64,000 nt of DNA from JAAYUD01 sp041907665 (GTDB taxonomy: Bacteria; Bacteroidota; Bacteroidia; Bacteroidales; Bacteroidaceae). Both the position numbers and the translations under genes were made by a program. The stretch lies in contig JAYRGW010000003.1 of assembly GCA_041907665.1 (NCBI GenBank), positions 77,298-141,297 of the forward strand. Reading direction: 5' to 3'. Of this stretch, positions 9,656 to 19,079 are shown in pieces. Positions within the stretch are counted from its first letter, which is position 1, and every line of letters begins with the position of its first letter. The notes beneath the pieces were generated by a model that was given only the letters and a program-made list of their open reading frames with translations, had not been told where the DNA came from and made no database searches.

Positions 9656-10228
9656 ATGAAAACAAAATTAATGATGGCAGCTACAATTCTAATATTTGGT
9701 ATGGGATTGTCAGCTCAAGCACAAGAAAATGGCTTTAAAGGAGAAAGGCGAAAATTTGATGTAGCAAAGATGGATTCTATGCGATGCCAACGTATGTCAA
9801 ACGAATTAATGCTAAATGATGCAACAACAGCAAAGTTCAAGACATTGTATATGGATTATCTGGCAGAGATGAGAGATCTTATGATACCTGTAGGCAAGAT
9901 GAACAGAAGCAGCACAAAAAAAAGGCCTTTAAAAGAAATGACAGACGCCGAAGTTCAGAAAATGCTGGAAAACAGGTTCGAAAAAGAACAAAAGATGCTT
10001 GACGTACGTGTCAAATACTATAAAGAATTCAAACGCTTTCTCTCTCCGAAACAAATCGCTCGAATATTCCGTCCACGCTTTCAAGGTAAACACATGATGC
10101 ATCCAGGATTTTTGGCCAATAAAGAAGGAAACAAAAGAATGCATCAATGGAACGGACAACCAAATAAAAGATGGAATAAACAAGATAAGAATGAATGCTC
10201 TCAACAGCCAGCAGAAAAAGATAATTAA
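9656..10228 (+). CDS. Small exported protein of unknown function, Spy/CpxP-like in appearance
   Basis: The 190-residue precursor has a signal peptide (MKTKLMMAATILIFGMGLSAQAQ). The mature part is highly charged and helical, rich in Lys, Arg and Met, with a long predicted alpha-helical region (about residues 35-135) that includes LSPKQIARIFRPRF. That resembles the LTxxQ-type turn of periplasmic Spy/CpxP-like or DUF4890-like proteins of Bacteroidota. The last 45 residues are Lys/Asn/Gln-rich low complexity. A periplasmic chaperone or stress-sensing role is an inference from general likeness only. It is flanked by non-coding DNA and no operon partner is evident. Confidence 0.7.
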   Translation: MKTKLMMAATILIFGMGLSAQAQENGFKGERRKFDVAKMDSMRCQRMSNELMLNDATTAKFKTLYMDYLAEMRDLMIPVGKMNRSSTKKRPLKEMTDAEVQKMLENRFEKEQKMLDVRVKYYKEFKRFLSPKQIARIFRPRFQGKHMMHPGFLANKEGNKRMHQWNGQPNKRWNKQDKNECSQQPAEKDN

Positions 10229-10370
10229 CTTCGGTGCTGACAATGGCGAAACTCTAGTTGAGCATTTACTTAAGTTCTGTATGTTTGTGAAATAACCATA
10301 ACAAAAAACAACTGAATATCTTTGTGTCCTCATTTGTATTTGCATAAGTTGGAACAAACATACTTTACAC

Positions 10371-10507
10371 TCCAAAACGTCATATGGATCTAAAAATATT
10401 TTCGTCCATACGTTTTCATAAAAAACAGAAGGACGTCACCGAAAAACGAACATACGACAATTTCAGCTTATGATTATGAGCTAAAATTGTCGTATGTTCG
10501 TTTTTGG
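10371..10507 (+). repeat. Degraded relative of the long repeat, with a 27-bp-arm palindrome
   Basis: The first part (CCAAAACGTCATATG, then AAGGACGTCACCGAAAAA) matches the module around 3396-3465 of copy A in the same orientation. It then ends in its own inverted repeat, arms 10442-10468 and 10479-10505 (27 bp, one mismatch) around a 10-bp loop. The arm core CATACGACAA is shared with the long repeats, but GTTAG is replaced by GTTCG. The rest of the 1.2-kb element is missing. Confidence 0.75.
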
Positions 10508-10598
10508 ATAAATCATGTAATCCTCTATTTATAGAGTTGATAAGGCGCCAAAGACTTAAAATTTCGGAAATGACGTTATTGCTTTTTATTATTTATTT

Positions 10599-10630
10599 TT
10601 TGTTATTGCTCTTAACTTGCACTAACTTTG
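10599..10630 (+). promoter_or_regulatory. Promoter of truA
   Basis: TTTG at 10599-10602 and TAACTTTG at 10623-10630 with 20 bp between. The GTG start of truA is at 10656. Confidence 0.65.
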
Positions 10631-10655
10631 CAAGAAAATAAGAACTAAAGAAAGA

Positions 10656-11444
10656 GTGCAACGATATTTTATATACTTAAGTTACGACGGCACAGCTTAC
10701 CACGGTTGGCAAATACAACCAAATGGTGTGAGTATACAAGAATGCCTCAACAGAGCTCTAAATACCATTCTGAGTGAGGGAATTTCAGTAACAGGTGCGG
10801 GTAGAACGGACACCGGAGTACATGCCCGCCTGATGGTAGCTCACTTCGATACGGAAAACGAGATAAATTGTGAGAGATTTTCTGATAAACTAAATCGTAT
10901 ACTTCCACCCGATATAGCCATTTACAAGATAGAGAAAGTTCGCAATGATGCTCATGCCCGATTTTCGGCCATTTCGAGAACATATAAATACTATATTTCT
11001 ACCTCAAAATATCCATTCGGCAGAAACTATCAATGGAGTTTACGCTTTACCCCAGATATAGAAATCATGAACAAAGCCGCTGAATTATTATTTGAATGTA
11101 ACGACTTTACAAGTTTCTGCAAATTGCATAGCGACAATAAAACAAATATCTGCCATATATCCGTTGCCCATTGGGAACAATTGGATAACAATCGGTTGGT
11201 GTTTACCATTCAAGCCGACCGTTTCTTGCGCAATATGGTAAGGGCTATTGTGGGAACTCTCGTAGATGTGGGTCGAAACAAAATAACTATAGAAGACTTT
11301 CGACGTATCATTTTTGAGAAAGATCGTTGTAAAGCAGGCAGTTCTGCTCCAGCCGAAGGTTTGTTTTTGTACGATATTGCATACGCTGACAACATAACCG
11401 AAACAGATACAAAAGCCGAGACTTCTAATAAACAAACAGAGTAA
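10656..11444 (+). CDS. truA: tRNA pseudouridine(38-40) synthase
   Basis: TruA converts uridines 38-40 of the tRNA anticodon arm to pseudouridine. The protein of 262 residues begins at a GTG (VQRYFIYLSYDGTAYHGWQ), which is the only start consistent with the conserved N-terminal strand and with the promoter 26 bp upstream. The catalytic Asp is D52 in GAGRTDTGVHA. The conserved RFLRNMVRAIVGTL segment of the second half is present. The last about 15 residues (TETDTKAETSNKQTE) are a non-conserved polar tail. The DMT transporter starts one base after the stop, so the two are translationally linked. Confidence 0.95.
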   Translation: MQRYFIYLSYDGTAYHGWQIQPNGVSIQECLNRALNTILSEGISVTGAGRTDTGVHARLMVAHFDTENEINCERFSDKLNRILPPDIAIYKIEKVRNDAHARFSAISRTYKYYISTSKYPFGRNYQWSLRFTPDIEIMNKAAELLFECNDFTSFCKLHSDNKTNICHISVAHWEQLDNNRLVFTIQADRFLRNMVRAIVGTLVDVGRNKITIEDFRRIIFEKDRCKAGSSAPAEGLFLYDIAYADNITETDTKAETSNKQTE

Positions 11445-11445
11445 T

Positions 11446-12342
11446 ATGTGGTTGACTCTTGCTTTTCTTTCCGCTACCCTATTAGGTTTTTATGATGTTT
11501 TCAAGAAGCAATCGCTAAAAGATAATGCCGTACTTCCCGTTCTTTTTCTCAATACGGCAATATGTTCGCTACTCTTTTTACCTTTCATTATTCTCTCTGC
11601 ATACACTACTTGTCTCGATAATACTATTGTACATGTAGCATCTGCGGGGTGGGCAACTCACAAATATATTCTTCTCAAATCTTTCATCGTACTTTCCTCA
11701 TGGATATTCGGATACTTTGGAATGAAACACCTACCCCTTACCATTGTAGGCCCTATAAATGCAACCCGTCCTATTATGGTACTGCTCGGTGCATTGCTCA
11801 TCTTCGCCGAACGTCTCAATATCTATCAATGGGTTGGAGTAATGCTTGCTATTGTTTCATTCTTTTTGCTTAGCCGTTCAGGAAAGAAAGAAGGAATTAA
11901 CTTTCGACATAACAAATGGATTTTCTTCATCATACTAGCCGCTATAGCTGGAGCAATAAGTGGTTTATACGATAAATATCTCATGAAGCGCTTTGACCCT
12001 ATGCTCATTCAATCTTGGTATAATATCTATCAAACAGCCATTATGTGCCCTATTTTACTATTTTTATGGCTACCTGTTCGACATAATACTACCCCATTCC
12101 GGTGGAAATGGACCATTATTATGATCTCCTTATTCTTAAGTGCCGCCGATTTTGCCTATTTTTATGCGCTCAATACTCAAGGGTCAATGATTTCTATCGT
12201 TTCGATGATCAGGCGAAGTAGTGTAGTGGTTTCTTTTCTTTTTGGTGCTCTCGTCTTTCATGAAAAGAATCTAAAAAGCAAAGCTATAGACCTTATTTTA
12301 GTTCTATTAAGTATGATTTTTCTTTATTTCGGCACGAAATAA
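11446..12342 (+). CDS. DMT/EamA-family inner-membrane transporter
   Basis: The 298-residue hydrophobic protein shows about ten membrane segments arranged as two EamA repeats (approximately residues 1-140 and 150-298), the layout of drug/metabolite transporters that export amino acids, nucleobases or other small metabolites. Internal features include the conserved glycine/proline-rich second-repeat start AAIAGAISGLYDKYLMKR and the terminal hairpin FLFGALVFHEKNLKSKAIDL. It follows truA with a 1-bp gap and precedes the broken DUF3256 gene. The substrate cannot be read from the sequence. Confidence 0.88.
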   Translation: MWLTLAFLSATLLGFYDVFKKQSLKDNAVLPVLFLNTAICSLLFLPFIILSAYTTCLDNTIVHVASAGWATHKYILLKSFIVLSSWIFGYFGMKHLPLTIVGPINATRPIMVLLGALLIFAERLNIYQWVGVMLAIVSFFLLSRSGKKEGINFRHNKWIFFIILAAIAGAISGLYDKYLMKRFDPMLIQSWYNIYQTAIMCPILLFLWLPVRHNTTPFRWKWTIIMISLFLSAADFAYFYALNTQGSMISIVSMIRRSSVVVSFLFGALVFHEKNLKSKAIDLILVLLSMIFLYFGTK

Positions 12343-12379
12343 AAAGTATTTAAGTATTTTCGCGACATAATATTTCCAG

Positions 12380-13039
12380 ATGATGATGAAAAAGAACATT
12401 TTTAGTTTCGCTATAGCAGTATTACTGATGTCACCACTATCGGCACAAACTGCAAAACAATTGTTTCGTGCAATGCCGGATTCTATTTTACCATTGCTCA
12501 CCACCAACAATAGAGCAGACTGTACAGACTTCATGGATAGTAAGATGAAGGCAGAAGTAGTCAATGTATTCAAAGAAAAGACTTAAATGACAGAAATGAC
12601 AAACGACTATATAGCATTGAAACTTTCGGAAGCATCTACATGGCAAATGAAGTTGTTACCTACAAACGACAGTACAAAAATAATATGTGTGATAAATACC
12701 GTCGAGGGTCCGGTAGCAGATAGTCGAATTGCTTTTTACAGTACCAACTGGGTACCATATAAAACAGAGAACTACATCAAACTTCCGACAATAGACGATT
12801 TTTTCAAGGCACCTCAAACAAATGATGAAAATGATTCCATCTTCATTCAATATACTAATGCTCGCCGTAAATGCGACATGTGCCTTGTCAAAATGGACTT
12901 AAGTAAAGGAGACAACTCACTCACGGCTACATTTACGACTCCTTACTATATAGATAAGACTGCCATCAAAGACATGAAACCATTTCTTTGCGATGTTATC
13001 AAATATACATGGACAAAACAAAAATTCAATAGAGAATAA
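12380..13039 (+). pseudogene. DUF3256-family exported protein interrupted by one in-frame TAA
   Basis: Two open segments, 12380-12586 and 12587-13039, lie in the same frame and are separated only by a TAA at 12584-12586. The first half gives a signal peptide and QTAKQLFRAMPDSILPLLTT plus NNRADCTDFMDSKMKAEVVN. The second half continues with MTEMTNDYIALKLSEASTWQ and later DSRIAFYSTNW. Together they make a normal-length (about 219-codon) DUF3256 protein, a Bacteroidales exported family of unknown function. The stop falls inside a conserved stretch, so this is most simply a nonsense mutation, or a sequencing error or read-through case. No frameshift or other decay is visible on either side, so the event would be recent. 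Confidence 0.8.
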
Positions 13040-13127
13040 GTAGCTGAAAAATAATTCAGAAAACGTCTTATTATCAGAACCTTTTAGTTGTAGCCATCAT
13101 CTGTCGCAATATAAAGACAAAAAAAGA

Positions 13128-13169
13128 AGTCCTTTTCTAACACGTTAATGCTTCGAAAGAACTTCCTTC
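13128..13169. terminator. Probable bidirectional terminator between convergent genes
   Basis: Imperfect inverted repeat GAAGTcCTTT ... AAAGaACTTC lying between the DUF3256 gene and the hexosaminidase gene, with an A run upstream that reads as T run on the minus strand. Confidence 0.45.
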
Positions 13170-13195
13170 TACAAATTTCAAGATCAAAAGATTCG

Positions 13196-15505
13196 TTAAT
13201 GTCTAAACCACGTTGAATCCATTACTATTTTATTTCCTGATTTATCGAATGTACATAGCTTCAACATTCCACCATTGTGATCGAAGTACTTTACTTCAAT
13301 AGGATGCAATCCCTGGCGCAAGGCTTTTTGTCCCACAATTTCACGAGCAGAATGTGCCATATCGTTATCTACAACCAAATTCCCATCAATACACAATGTA
13401 CTTCCATCATCAGATTCTAATGCAAATGTGTAGATACCGTCAGCCGGAATATCCAAATAGCCGGTAATTACCAAACCGATATTTCCCTTTGCCTGCGCAG
13501 GAATAGAAACATTATCCACAATATAAGTACCATTCTTCTTTGCCTTATCGATTTCAGAGCAACGTTCTCCAGCATAATCATACCATGTAGCTATGAGTCC
13601 TTTCTCTGAAGCGGTAGCGTCAGTTTCGGAATTGGCATAAGTATCTTTTACATACTTTACATCAACGCAATCCGAAGGAGAACCGTTGGGGCGAAATGTG
13701 CGAAAACGAAAATTTGTACTTTGGCTTACTGTTATGGGATGAGTATAAAGCGAGGAATTCGTCTGGGGCATACAGCCATCAGTAGTATAACGTATTTGCG
13801 TAGAAGGTAATTGAGACTGCAAACTAATCGTAGTAGAGTCGATAAATGCATTTGTTTTATAGAATCCTCCCAAGTCAGGGATCCGATAACTAATCCCCAT
13901 CATATCCATTCGACGGAATAAAGGTGCTGCTTGCCGGTAAAAAGAATTTCCTTGCAACTTATTAGATGGTTGAGTCCAAGCTATTTCGCTCAAAGCGATT
14001 AAGCGAGGAAACAACATATACTCCATACGTTTTATAGTAGGAATCCATTCAGTCCACAAATTAGCCTGAACACCACAAATCAGTTTTTTCTGCTGATCGT
14101 TAATATTAAAATTTGTAGGATCGTAAGCAAGTATTTTAGAAATAGACTTTTGGTCCTCCTGATAATCAAAATACATACAATCCGTGGGCGTACATATAGC
14201 ATGTTTACCTGATGCTGTAGCATTTGGAACAGCTTCAGGACTCCATCCACGCCACCACATAATAGTTGCATCCGAGGTCAATCCATCATCTCCTATTTCA
14301 TCCCAGCCAATAAGATGCTTTCCGTTTGCTTTAAAAAAGCTTTCCATTTTACACACAAACCATGCCTGAAGCTCTTCGGGAGACTTCAATCCTTCAGACT
14401 TTATACGCTTTTGACAATCGGCACATTTTTTCCAGTTAGCCTTGTCAACTTCATCTCCTCCCATATGAATATATTTTGAAGGAAATAATTTGAATACTTC
14501 ACGATATATATTTTCGCAGAATTCGATGGAAGAGTCTTTTCCCGGACAAATAGGAGAAGAGAAAAGGGTCCCCCATCCTACCAAACCGGAACAAGCCACA
14601 TCGGGATATTCTGCTATAGCAGCCATAAAATGTCCAGGCATATCTATTTCGGGGACCACTTCTATGCCACGCTGAGCAGCATAAGCCACAATATCACGTA
14701 TATTCTGTTGTGTATAAAATCCTCCATATATAGTATCTGAATTTACAACCTTCAACCGATTGCTGGGCAATAACATATCTGGATTCTGATCAACACGTGC
14801 ACGTCTCAAACATTCTCTATCCTGAGAGTTTAATTTGCGCCACGCCCCCTTTTGAGTCAACAAAGGATATTTTTTGATTTCAATACGCCAACCTTGATCG
14901 TCTGTAAGATGCCAATGAAATCTATCCAATTTATAAAAAGCCATTAAGTCGAGAACTTGTTTCACTTCAGCAACTGTCCAAAAATGGCGAGAAGAGTCGA
15001 GCATCAATCCACGCCAACCAAAACGCGGGGCGTCCCATATTTTCACTAATGGCACACAAAAAGCAGTACCTTTATTCTCGTTCAATGTACGTTCCATTTC
15101 GGCAGGAAAAAGTTGACGAAGAGTAGATATACCAGAAATAATACCCGAATAATCGGCGCCTTTTATAATAATACCTTTTTTATCAACAAGCAACTGATAC
15201 GCCCCAGCAGCCGTTATTTCTTTCGAAAGTTCTAGACGAATATCAGAATTAATCGTATTTAATCGAACTGTTGCAGTAGTAACTCCCGACAAAACAGTTT
15301 TAAGGTATTTACCGGCAGGAAGCAAAGAGGAAGTAGAAACTCCGATAACCATGTGATTACCCACTCGATAATTGCCACCCATAACCTCCATCTTGACGGG
15401 AGTCGGAATTACCGTTATTTTAGACTCTACGGCAGGAGCTGAAAATGAAAAGGTCGCTGAGGATAATAAAAGAGTCAGCAATACCATTCTTCTTAATAAA
15501 TGCAT
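13196..15505 (-). CDS. Exported beta-N-acetylhexosaminidase, GH20, with PA14 domain
   Basis: The enzyme removes terminal N-acetylhexosamine residues from glycans in the periplasm or at the cell surface. The 769-residue protein has an N-terminal signal peptide (to about residue 23), a GH20b-type N-terminal domain (about 30-155) and a GH20 TIM barrel (about 160-500). The barrel contains FGWRGLMLDSSRHF, FHWHLTDDQGWR and the catalytic pair in HMGGDEV near residue 348. A small beta domain follows (about 540-620, chitobiase C-terminal type), then a PA14 carbohydrate-binding domain (about 635-765; LESDDGSTLCIDGNLVVDN). It is a stand-alone gene converging on DUF3256. The target glycan (mucin, N-glycan or chitin-like) is not decided by the sequence. 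Confidence 0.93.
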   Translation of the reverse strand: MHLLRRMVLLTLLLSSATFSFSAPAVESKITVIPTPVKMEVMGGNYRVGNHMVIGVSTSSLLPAGKYLKTVLSGVTTATVRLNTINSDIRLELSKEITAAGAYQLLVDKKGIIIKGADYSGIISGISTLRQLFPAEMERTLNENKGTAFCVPLVKIWDAPRFGWRGLMLDSSRHFWTVAEVKQVLDLMAFYKLDRFHWHLTDDQGWRIEIKKYPLLTQKGAWRKLNSQDRECLRRARVDQNPDMLLPSNRLKVVNSDTIYGGFYTQQNIRDIVAYAAQRGIEVVPEIDMPGHFMAAIAEYPDVACSGLVGWGTLFSSPICPGKDSSIEFCENIYREVFKLFPSKYIHMGGDEVDKANWKKCADCQKRIKSEGLKSPEELQAWFVCKMESFFKANGKHLIGWDEIGDDGLTSDATIMWWRGWSPEAVPNATASGKHAICTPTDCMYFDYQEDQKSISKILAYDPTNFNINDQQKKLICGVQANLWTEWIPTIKRMEYMLFPRLIALSEIAWTQPSNKLQGNSFYRQAAPLFRRMDMMGISYRIPDLGGFYKTNAFIDSTTISLQSQLPSTQIRYTTDGCMPQTNSSLYTHPITVSQSTNFRFRTFRPNGSPSDCVDVKYVKDTYANSETDATASEKGLIATWYDYAGERCSEIDKAKKNGTYIVDNVSIPAQAKGNIGLVITGYLDIPADGIYTFALESDDGSTLCIDGNLVVDNDMAHSAREIVGQKALRQGLHPIEVKYFDHNGGMLKLCTFDKSGNKIVMDSTWFRH

Positions 15506-16036
15506 AAGTAGTTAAATTGTTATTGTTTGAATTACAATATTCGCCATAATTATTGAGATGAACAAAAAAACGTTCTTTTTTTAATCTATTTTCATAAGAT
15601 TCACTCAGATACTATAATGCACATAAGATTTCTTTTGATCCATGTACAACAAATAGAGTTTAACATACATATGACATTAAACAAAATAGCAATAGTTTTT
15701 ATAAATATGTAATTTCAATCACATAAAACATATACGACAATATAGATGGTTATAAAAGTTTCTCAAATTTCACCATATTTCATTTTATTAATGATAAACT
15801 TTGCGTATCTTTGCACAAAATAAAAGGGAAAATGTATAATGATACTTTATATGTCTACAAGCAAAATTCTATTGCATGTACTTCCTTTTTCTTTATTAGA
15901 AAATCAAATAATCCGCAAAGTATATTACAAAAAGGTTCGGTCGACTCTTGTAGACCGAAGATCGGCATGCCTGATTATAAAGATCGTAAAGAAATAAATG
16001 TGATAATGAAACTATAATAAAAGGACGAAACATTAT
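15506..16036 (+). other. AT-rich intergenic region with promoter and leader of the carAB operon
   Basis: The first about 290 bp are AT-rich without a recognisable gene. A -7 element TATCTTTG lies at 15806-15813, and the following leader of about 215 nt holds a hairpin (TTCGGTC 15936-15942 / GACCGAA 15953-15959). It also holds a 61-codon open frame (15832-16017) that ends 19 nt before the next start. No T run follows the hairpin, so it is not a simple terminator. Whether the frame is translated is unknown. Confidence 0.5.
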
Positions 16037-17920
16037 ATGGAACAGTTAAAACATGAATGTGGCGTAGCAATGATAAGACTTCTGAAGCCTTTATCATACT
16101 ACGAAAAAAAATATGGCACATGGATGTATGGTCTCAATAAGCTTTATCTGCTGATGGAGAAACAACACAATCGTGGTCAAGAAGGAGCCGGTTTAGCGTG
16201 CGTAAAACTGGATGCAAAACCGGGTGAAGAATATATGTTTCGCGAAAGGGCATTAGGTTCAGGGGCCATTACCGAAATTTTCAACACCGTAATGAGCAGT
16301 TTTAAACAATATTCGCCTGAACAGCTCAACGATGTAGATTTCGTCGCTCATCAATTGCCCTTTGTAGGTGAAGCCTACATGGGGCATTTGCGTTATAGTA
16401 CGACAGGTCGTTCGGGCATATCGTTTGTTCATCCTTTCTTGCGCCGCAATAACTGGCGCGCTAAAAACCTAGCTGTTTGTGGTAATTTCAATATGACAAA
16501 CGTAGATGAAATCTTTAAAAGCATTACTTCTATTGGGCAGCACCCCAGAGAATATTCTGATACCTATATTATATTAGAACAACTGGGACATCGCCTAGAC
16601 AGGGAAGTAGAACGAGTATACAACCTTGCTACCGAGAAAGGTAAAACGGGAATGGACATTACCAGCTACATTGAAGACTATATCGATATGGGCAATGTCT
16701 TACGCACTTCCAGTAAAGTATGGGATGGAGGATACGTGATTAATGGCTTGACAGGTAGTGGAGAAATGTTTTCGATGCGTGACCCATGGGGCATTCGTCC
16801 GGCTTTTTGGTATTCGGACGATGAAGTTATCGTACTTGCTTCCGAACGCCCCGTTATTCAAACGACATTCAATGTCTCTTTTGAATCTATCAAAGAACTA
16901 CAACCGGGACAGGCACTACTCGTCAACAAATATGGCAAATTACATACACAACAAATTATCAAGCCAAAAGAGAAAAGAGCCTGTTCGTTCGAACGGATTT
17001 ACTTCTCTCGAGGAGGAGATCGTGATATCTATCGGGAACGAAAAGAATTAGGACGCAAACTAGTACCCAATATATTGAAAGCTATAGGTCATGACATTGA
17101 CCACACCGTTTTTTCTTACATTCCAAATACAGCAGAAGTAGCATATTATGGCATGCTTGAAGGACTTGATAATTATCTAAATGAAGAAAAGGTACAAAAG
17201 ATAAAACAGTTAGGACACAATCCTTCTCTTGACGAGTTAGAAGAGATATTATCGCGCCGCATACGCAGTGAAAAAGTTGCATATAAAGATATAAAATTAC
17301 GTACATTTATTGCAGAGGGTAATCGCCGCAACGATTTGGCAGCACACGTTTACGATATCACTTACGGATGTCTAAAACCTAAAGTTGACAATCTGGTGAT
17401 TATTGATGACAGTATTGTTCGAGGTACGACTCTAAAACAAAGTATTCTGAGCATTCTCGATCGCCTTGAACCGAAAAAGATTGTAATCGTTAGCTCATCG
17501 CCACAGATTCGTTATCCTGATTACTACGGCATAGATATGGCCCGCATGAGTGAATTCATTGCTTTCAAAGCGGCCATCGAATTGCTTAAAGACAGGGAAA
17601 TGCGCTATGTAATCGAAGCAGCCTACCGCAAATCTAAAGAGCAGGTCAATAAACCTAAAGACCAAATGGTGAACTATGTGAAAGAAATATACGCACCCTT
17701 CACTGACGAAGAAATTTCAGAGAAAATGGTACAACTGCTCACAACTCAGAATACTAAAGCCAAAATACAAATTGTATACCAGCCGCTCGAGGGTTTGCAC
17801 GAAGCCTGCCCCAATCATTTAGGCGATTGGTATTTTAGTGGGAACTATCCCACACCCGGTGGCATTAATATGCTAAACCAGGCATTTATTAACTATATAG
17901 AAAAGGTATATCAATTCTAA
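16037..17920 (+). CDS. Amidophosphoribosyltransferase-like protein (PurF family, long form)
   Basis: The family transfers ammonia from glutamine to PRPP, the first step of purine synthesis. A class-II glutaminase domain begins with a 7-residue propeptide and Cys8 (MEQLKHECGVAMIRL), and contains GHLRYSTTGR and the later CGNFNMTN segment. The phosphoribosyltransferase half carries the PRPP loop VIIDDSIVRGTTLK (about residues 453-466). At 627 residues it is clearly longer than standard PurF (about 470-510), with an extra C-terminal part ending GDWYFSGNYPTPGG. It is the first gene of a run with carA (22-bp gap) and carB, which links it to carbamoyl phosphate and nucleotide metabolism. It may be a specialised Bacteroidota paralogue rather than the main purine enzyme. 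Confidence 0.85.
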   Translation: MEQLKHECGVAMIRLLKPLSYYEKKYGTWMYGLNKLYLLMEKQHNRGQEGAGLACVKLDAKPGEEYMFRERALGSGAITEIFNTVMSSFKQYSPEQLNDVDFVAHQLPFVGEAYMGHLRYSTTGRSGISFVHPFLRRNNWRAKNLAVCGNFNMTNVDEIFKSITSIGQHPREYSDTYIILEQLGHRLDREVERVYNLATEKGKTGMDITSYIEDYIDMGNVLRTSSKVWDGGYVINGLTGSGEMFSMRDPWGIRPAFWYSDDEVIVLASERPVIQTTFNVSFESIKELQPGQALLVNKYGKLHTQQIIKPKEKRACSFERIYFSRGGDRDIYRERKELGRKLVPNILKAIGHDIDHTVFSYIPNTAEVAYYGMLEGLDNYLNEEKVQKIKQLGHNPSLDELEEILSRRIRSEKVAYKDIKLRTFIAEGNRRNDLAAHVYDITYGCLKPKVDNLVIIDDSIVRGTTLKQSILSILDRLEPKKIVIVSSSPQIRYPDYYGIDMARMSEFIAFKAAIELLKDREMRYVIEAAYRKSKEQVNKPKDQMVNYVKEIYAPFTDEEISEKMVQLLTTQNTKAKIQIVYQPLEGLHEACPNHLGDWYFSGNYPTPGGINMLNQAFINYIEKVYQF

Positions 17921-17942
17921 CAGACCACATATATTATTAATA

Positions 17943-19070
17943 ATGAACAAGACGAATAATAAAACGACAGAGAATGGAGAAGCCATACCAGCAACACTTA
18001 TACTGAGTGATGGCTCACGTTTTTTCGGAACGTCTTTCGGCTATGAAAAACCGGTTGCCGGAGAAGTAGTATTCAATACGGCAATGAACGGTTATCCCGA
18101 AAGTCTCACCGACCCGTCGTATGCCGGACAATTAATGACTTTGACTTATCCACTTATCGGCAATTACGGCGTACCTCCTTTTACAACTGAGAAAAACGGA
18201 CTTCCCCATTTTATGGAAAGTGAAAAAATTCATGCTGAAGCTATTATTGTGTGCGACTACTCTAGAGAGTATAGTCATTGGAACGCTGTAGAGAGCTTGG
18301 CTTCTTGGTTAAGAAGAGAACATATTCCAGGTATTACAGGCATCGACACTCGAGCTTTGACAAAAAAATTACGCGAACAAGGTGTAATGATGGGACGCAT
18401 TGTATTTGGAGATCCCGATAAAGCCGAACAAGTAGAAATGCCCGATTATAGTGCCATCAATTATGTAGACCGTGTGTCTTGCAAGGAAGTGATTCGCTAC
18501 AATGAAGGAAAAGATAAGAAAAAGGTAGTGCTTGTAGATTGCGGCGTGAAAGATAATATTATTCGTTGTCTGCTGAAACGCGACGTAGAAATTATTCGCG
18601 TTCCGTGGAATTATGACTATAATGTTCTTGAGTTTGACGGATTATTTATAAGTAACGGCCCAGGCGATCCGAACAATTGTGATGAAGCTGTTAAGAATCT
18701 ACGCAAAGCCATGTGCAACGAGAAACTTCCTATCTTTGGAATTTGCATGGGCAACCAATTACTTGCAGTAGCTGGAGGAGCTAAAGTTTACAAATTAAAA
18801 TATGGACATCGCAGCCATAACCAACCGGTACGCCAGGCTGGAACAGAGCGTTGCTTTATCACCAGTCAGAATCATGGTTTTGCTGTCGATAACAACACAT
18901 TGAACGACGATTGGGAACCACTATTTATCAATATGAACGACGGTTCGAACGAAGGTATACGCCATAAACGCAACCCATGGTTCTCGGCACAGTTCCATCC
19001 CGAAGCAGCCAGCGGTCCTACCGATACAGAATTTCTGTTCGACAAGTTTATTAACCTCTTTAAAGCATAA
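17943..19070 (+). CDS. carA: Carbamoyl-phosphate synthase, glutamine-hydrolysing small subunit
   Basis: CarA releases ammonia from glutamine and channels it to CarB for carbamoyl phosphate, the precursor of pyrimidines and arginine. The 375 residues comprise the N-terminal CPSase small-chain domain (GEVVFNTAMNGYPESLTDPSY, about residues 40-60) and a class-I glutamine amidotransferase domain with the nucleophile Cys268 in FGICMGNQLLA and the His/Glu pair in SAQFHPEAASGP. The protein carries a polar 15-residue N-terminal extension relative to the usual start; no better start is visible. It sits between the PurF-like gene and carB (9-bp gap) in a tight operon. Confidence 0.96.
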   Translation: MNKTNNKTTENGEAIPATLILSDGSRFFGTSFGYEKPVAGEVVFNTAMNGYPESLTDPSYAGQLMTLTYPLIGNYGVPPFTTEKNGLPHFMESEKIHAEAIIVCDYSREYSHWNAVESLASWLRREHIPGITGIDTRALTKKLREQGVMMGRIVFGDPDKAEQVEMPDYSAINYVDRVSCKEVIRYNEGKDKKKVVLVDCGVKDNIIRCLLKRDVEIIRVPWNYDYNVLEFDGLFISNGPGDPNNCDEAVKNLRKAMCNEKLPIFGICMGNQLLAVAGGAKVYKLKYGHRSHNQPVRQAGTERCFITSQNHGFAVDNNTLNDDWEPLFINMNDGSNEGIRHKRNPWFSAQFHPEAASGPTDTEFLFDKFINLFKA

Positions 19071-19079
19071 CGATTCATT

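Larger units (their letters stand above)
10229..10655 (+). other. Non-coding interval with a degraded repeat relative and the truA promoter
   Basis: The 427 bp between the small exported protein and truA holds no supportable gene. It contains an isolated fragment related to the long repeats (10371-10507) and the truA promoter (10599-10630). A TATCTTTG at about 10317-10324 could be another -7 element but lacks a partner. Confidence 0.6.
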
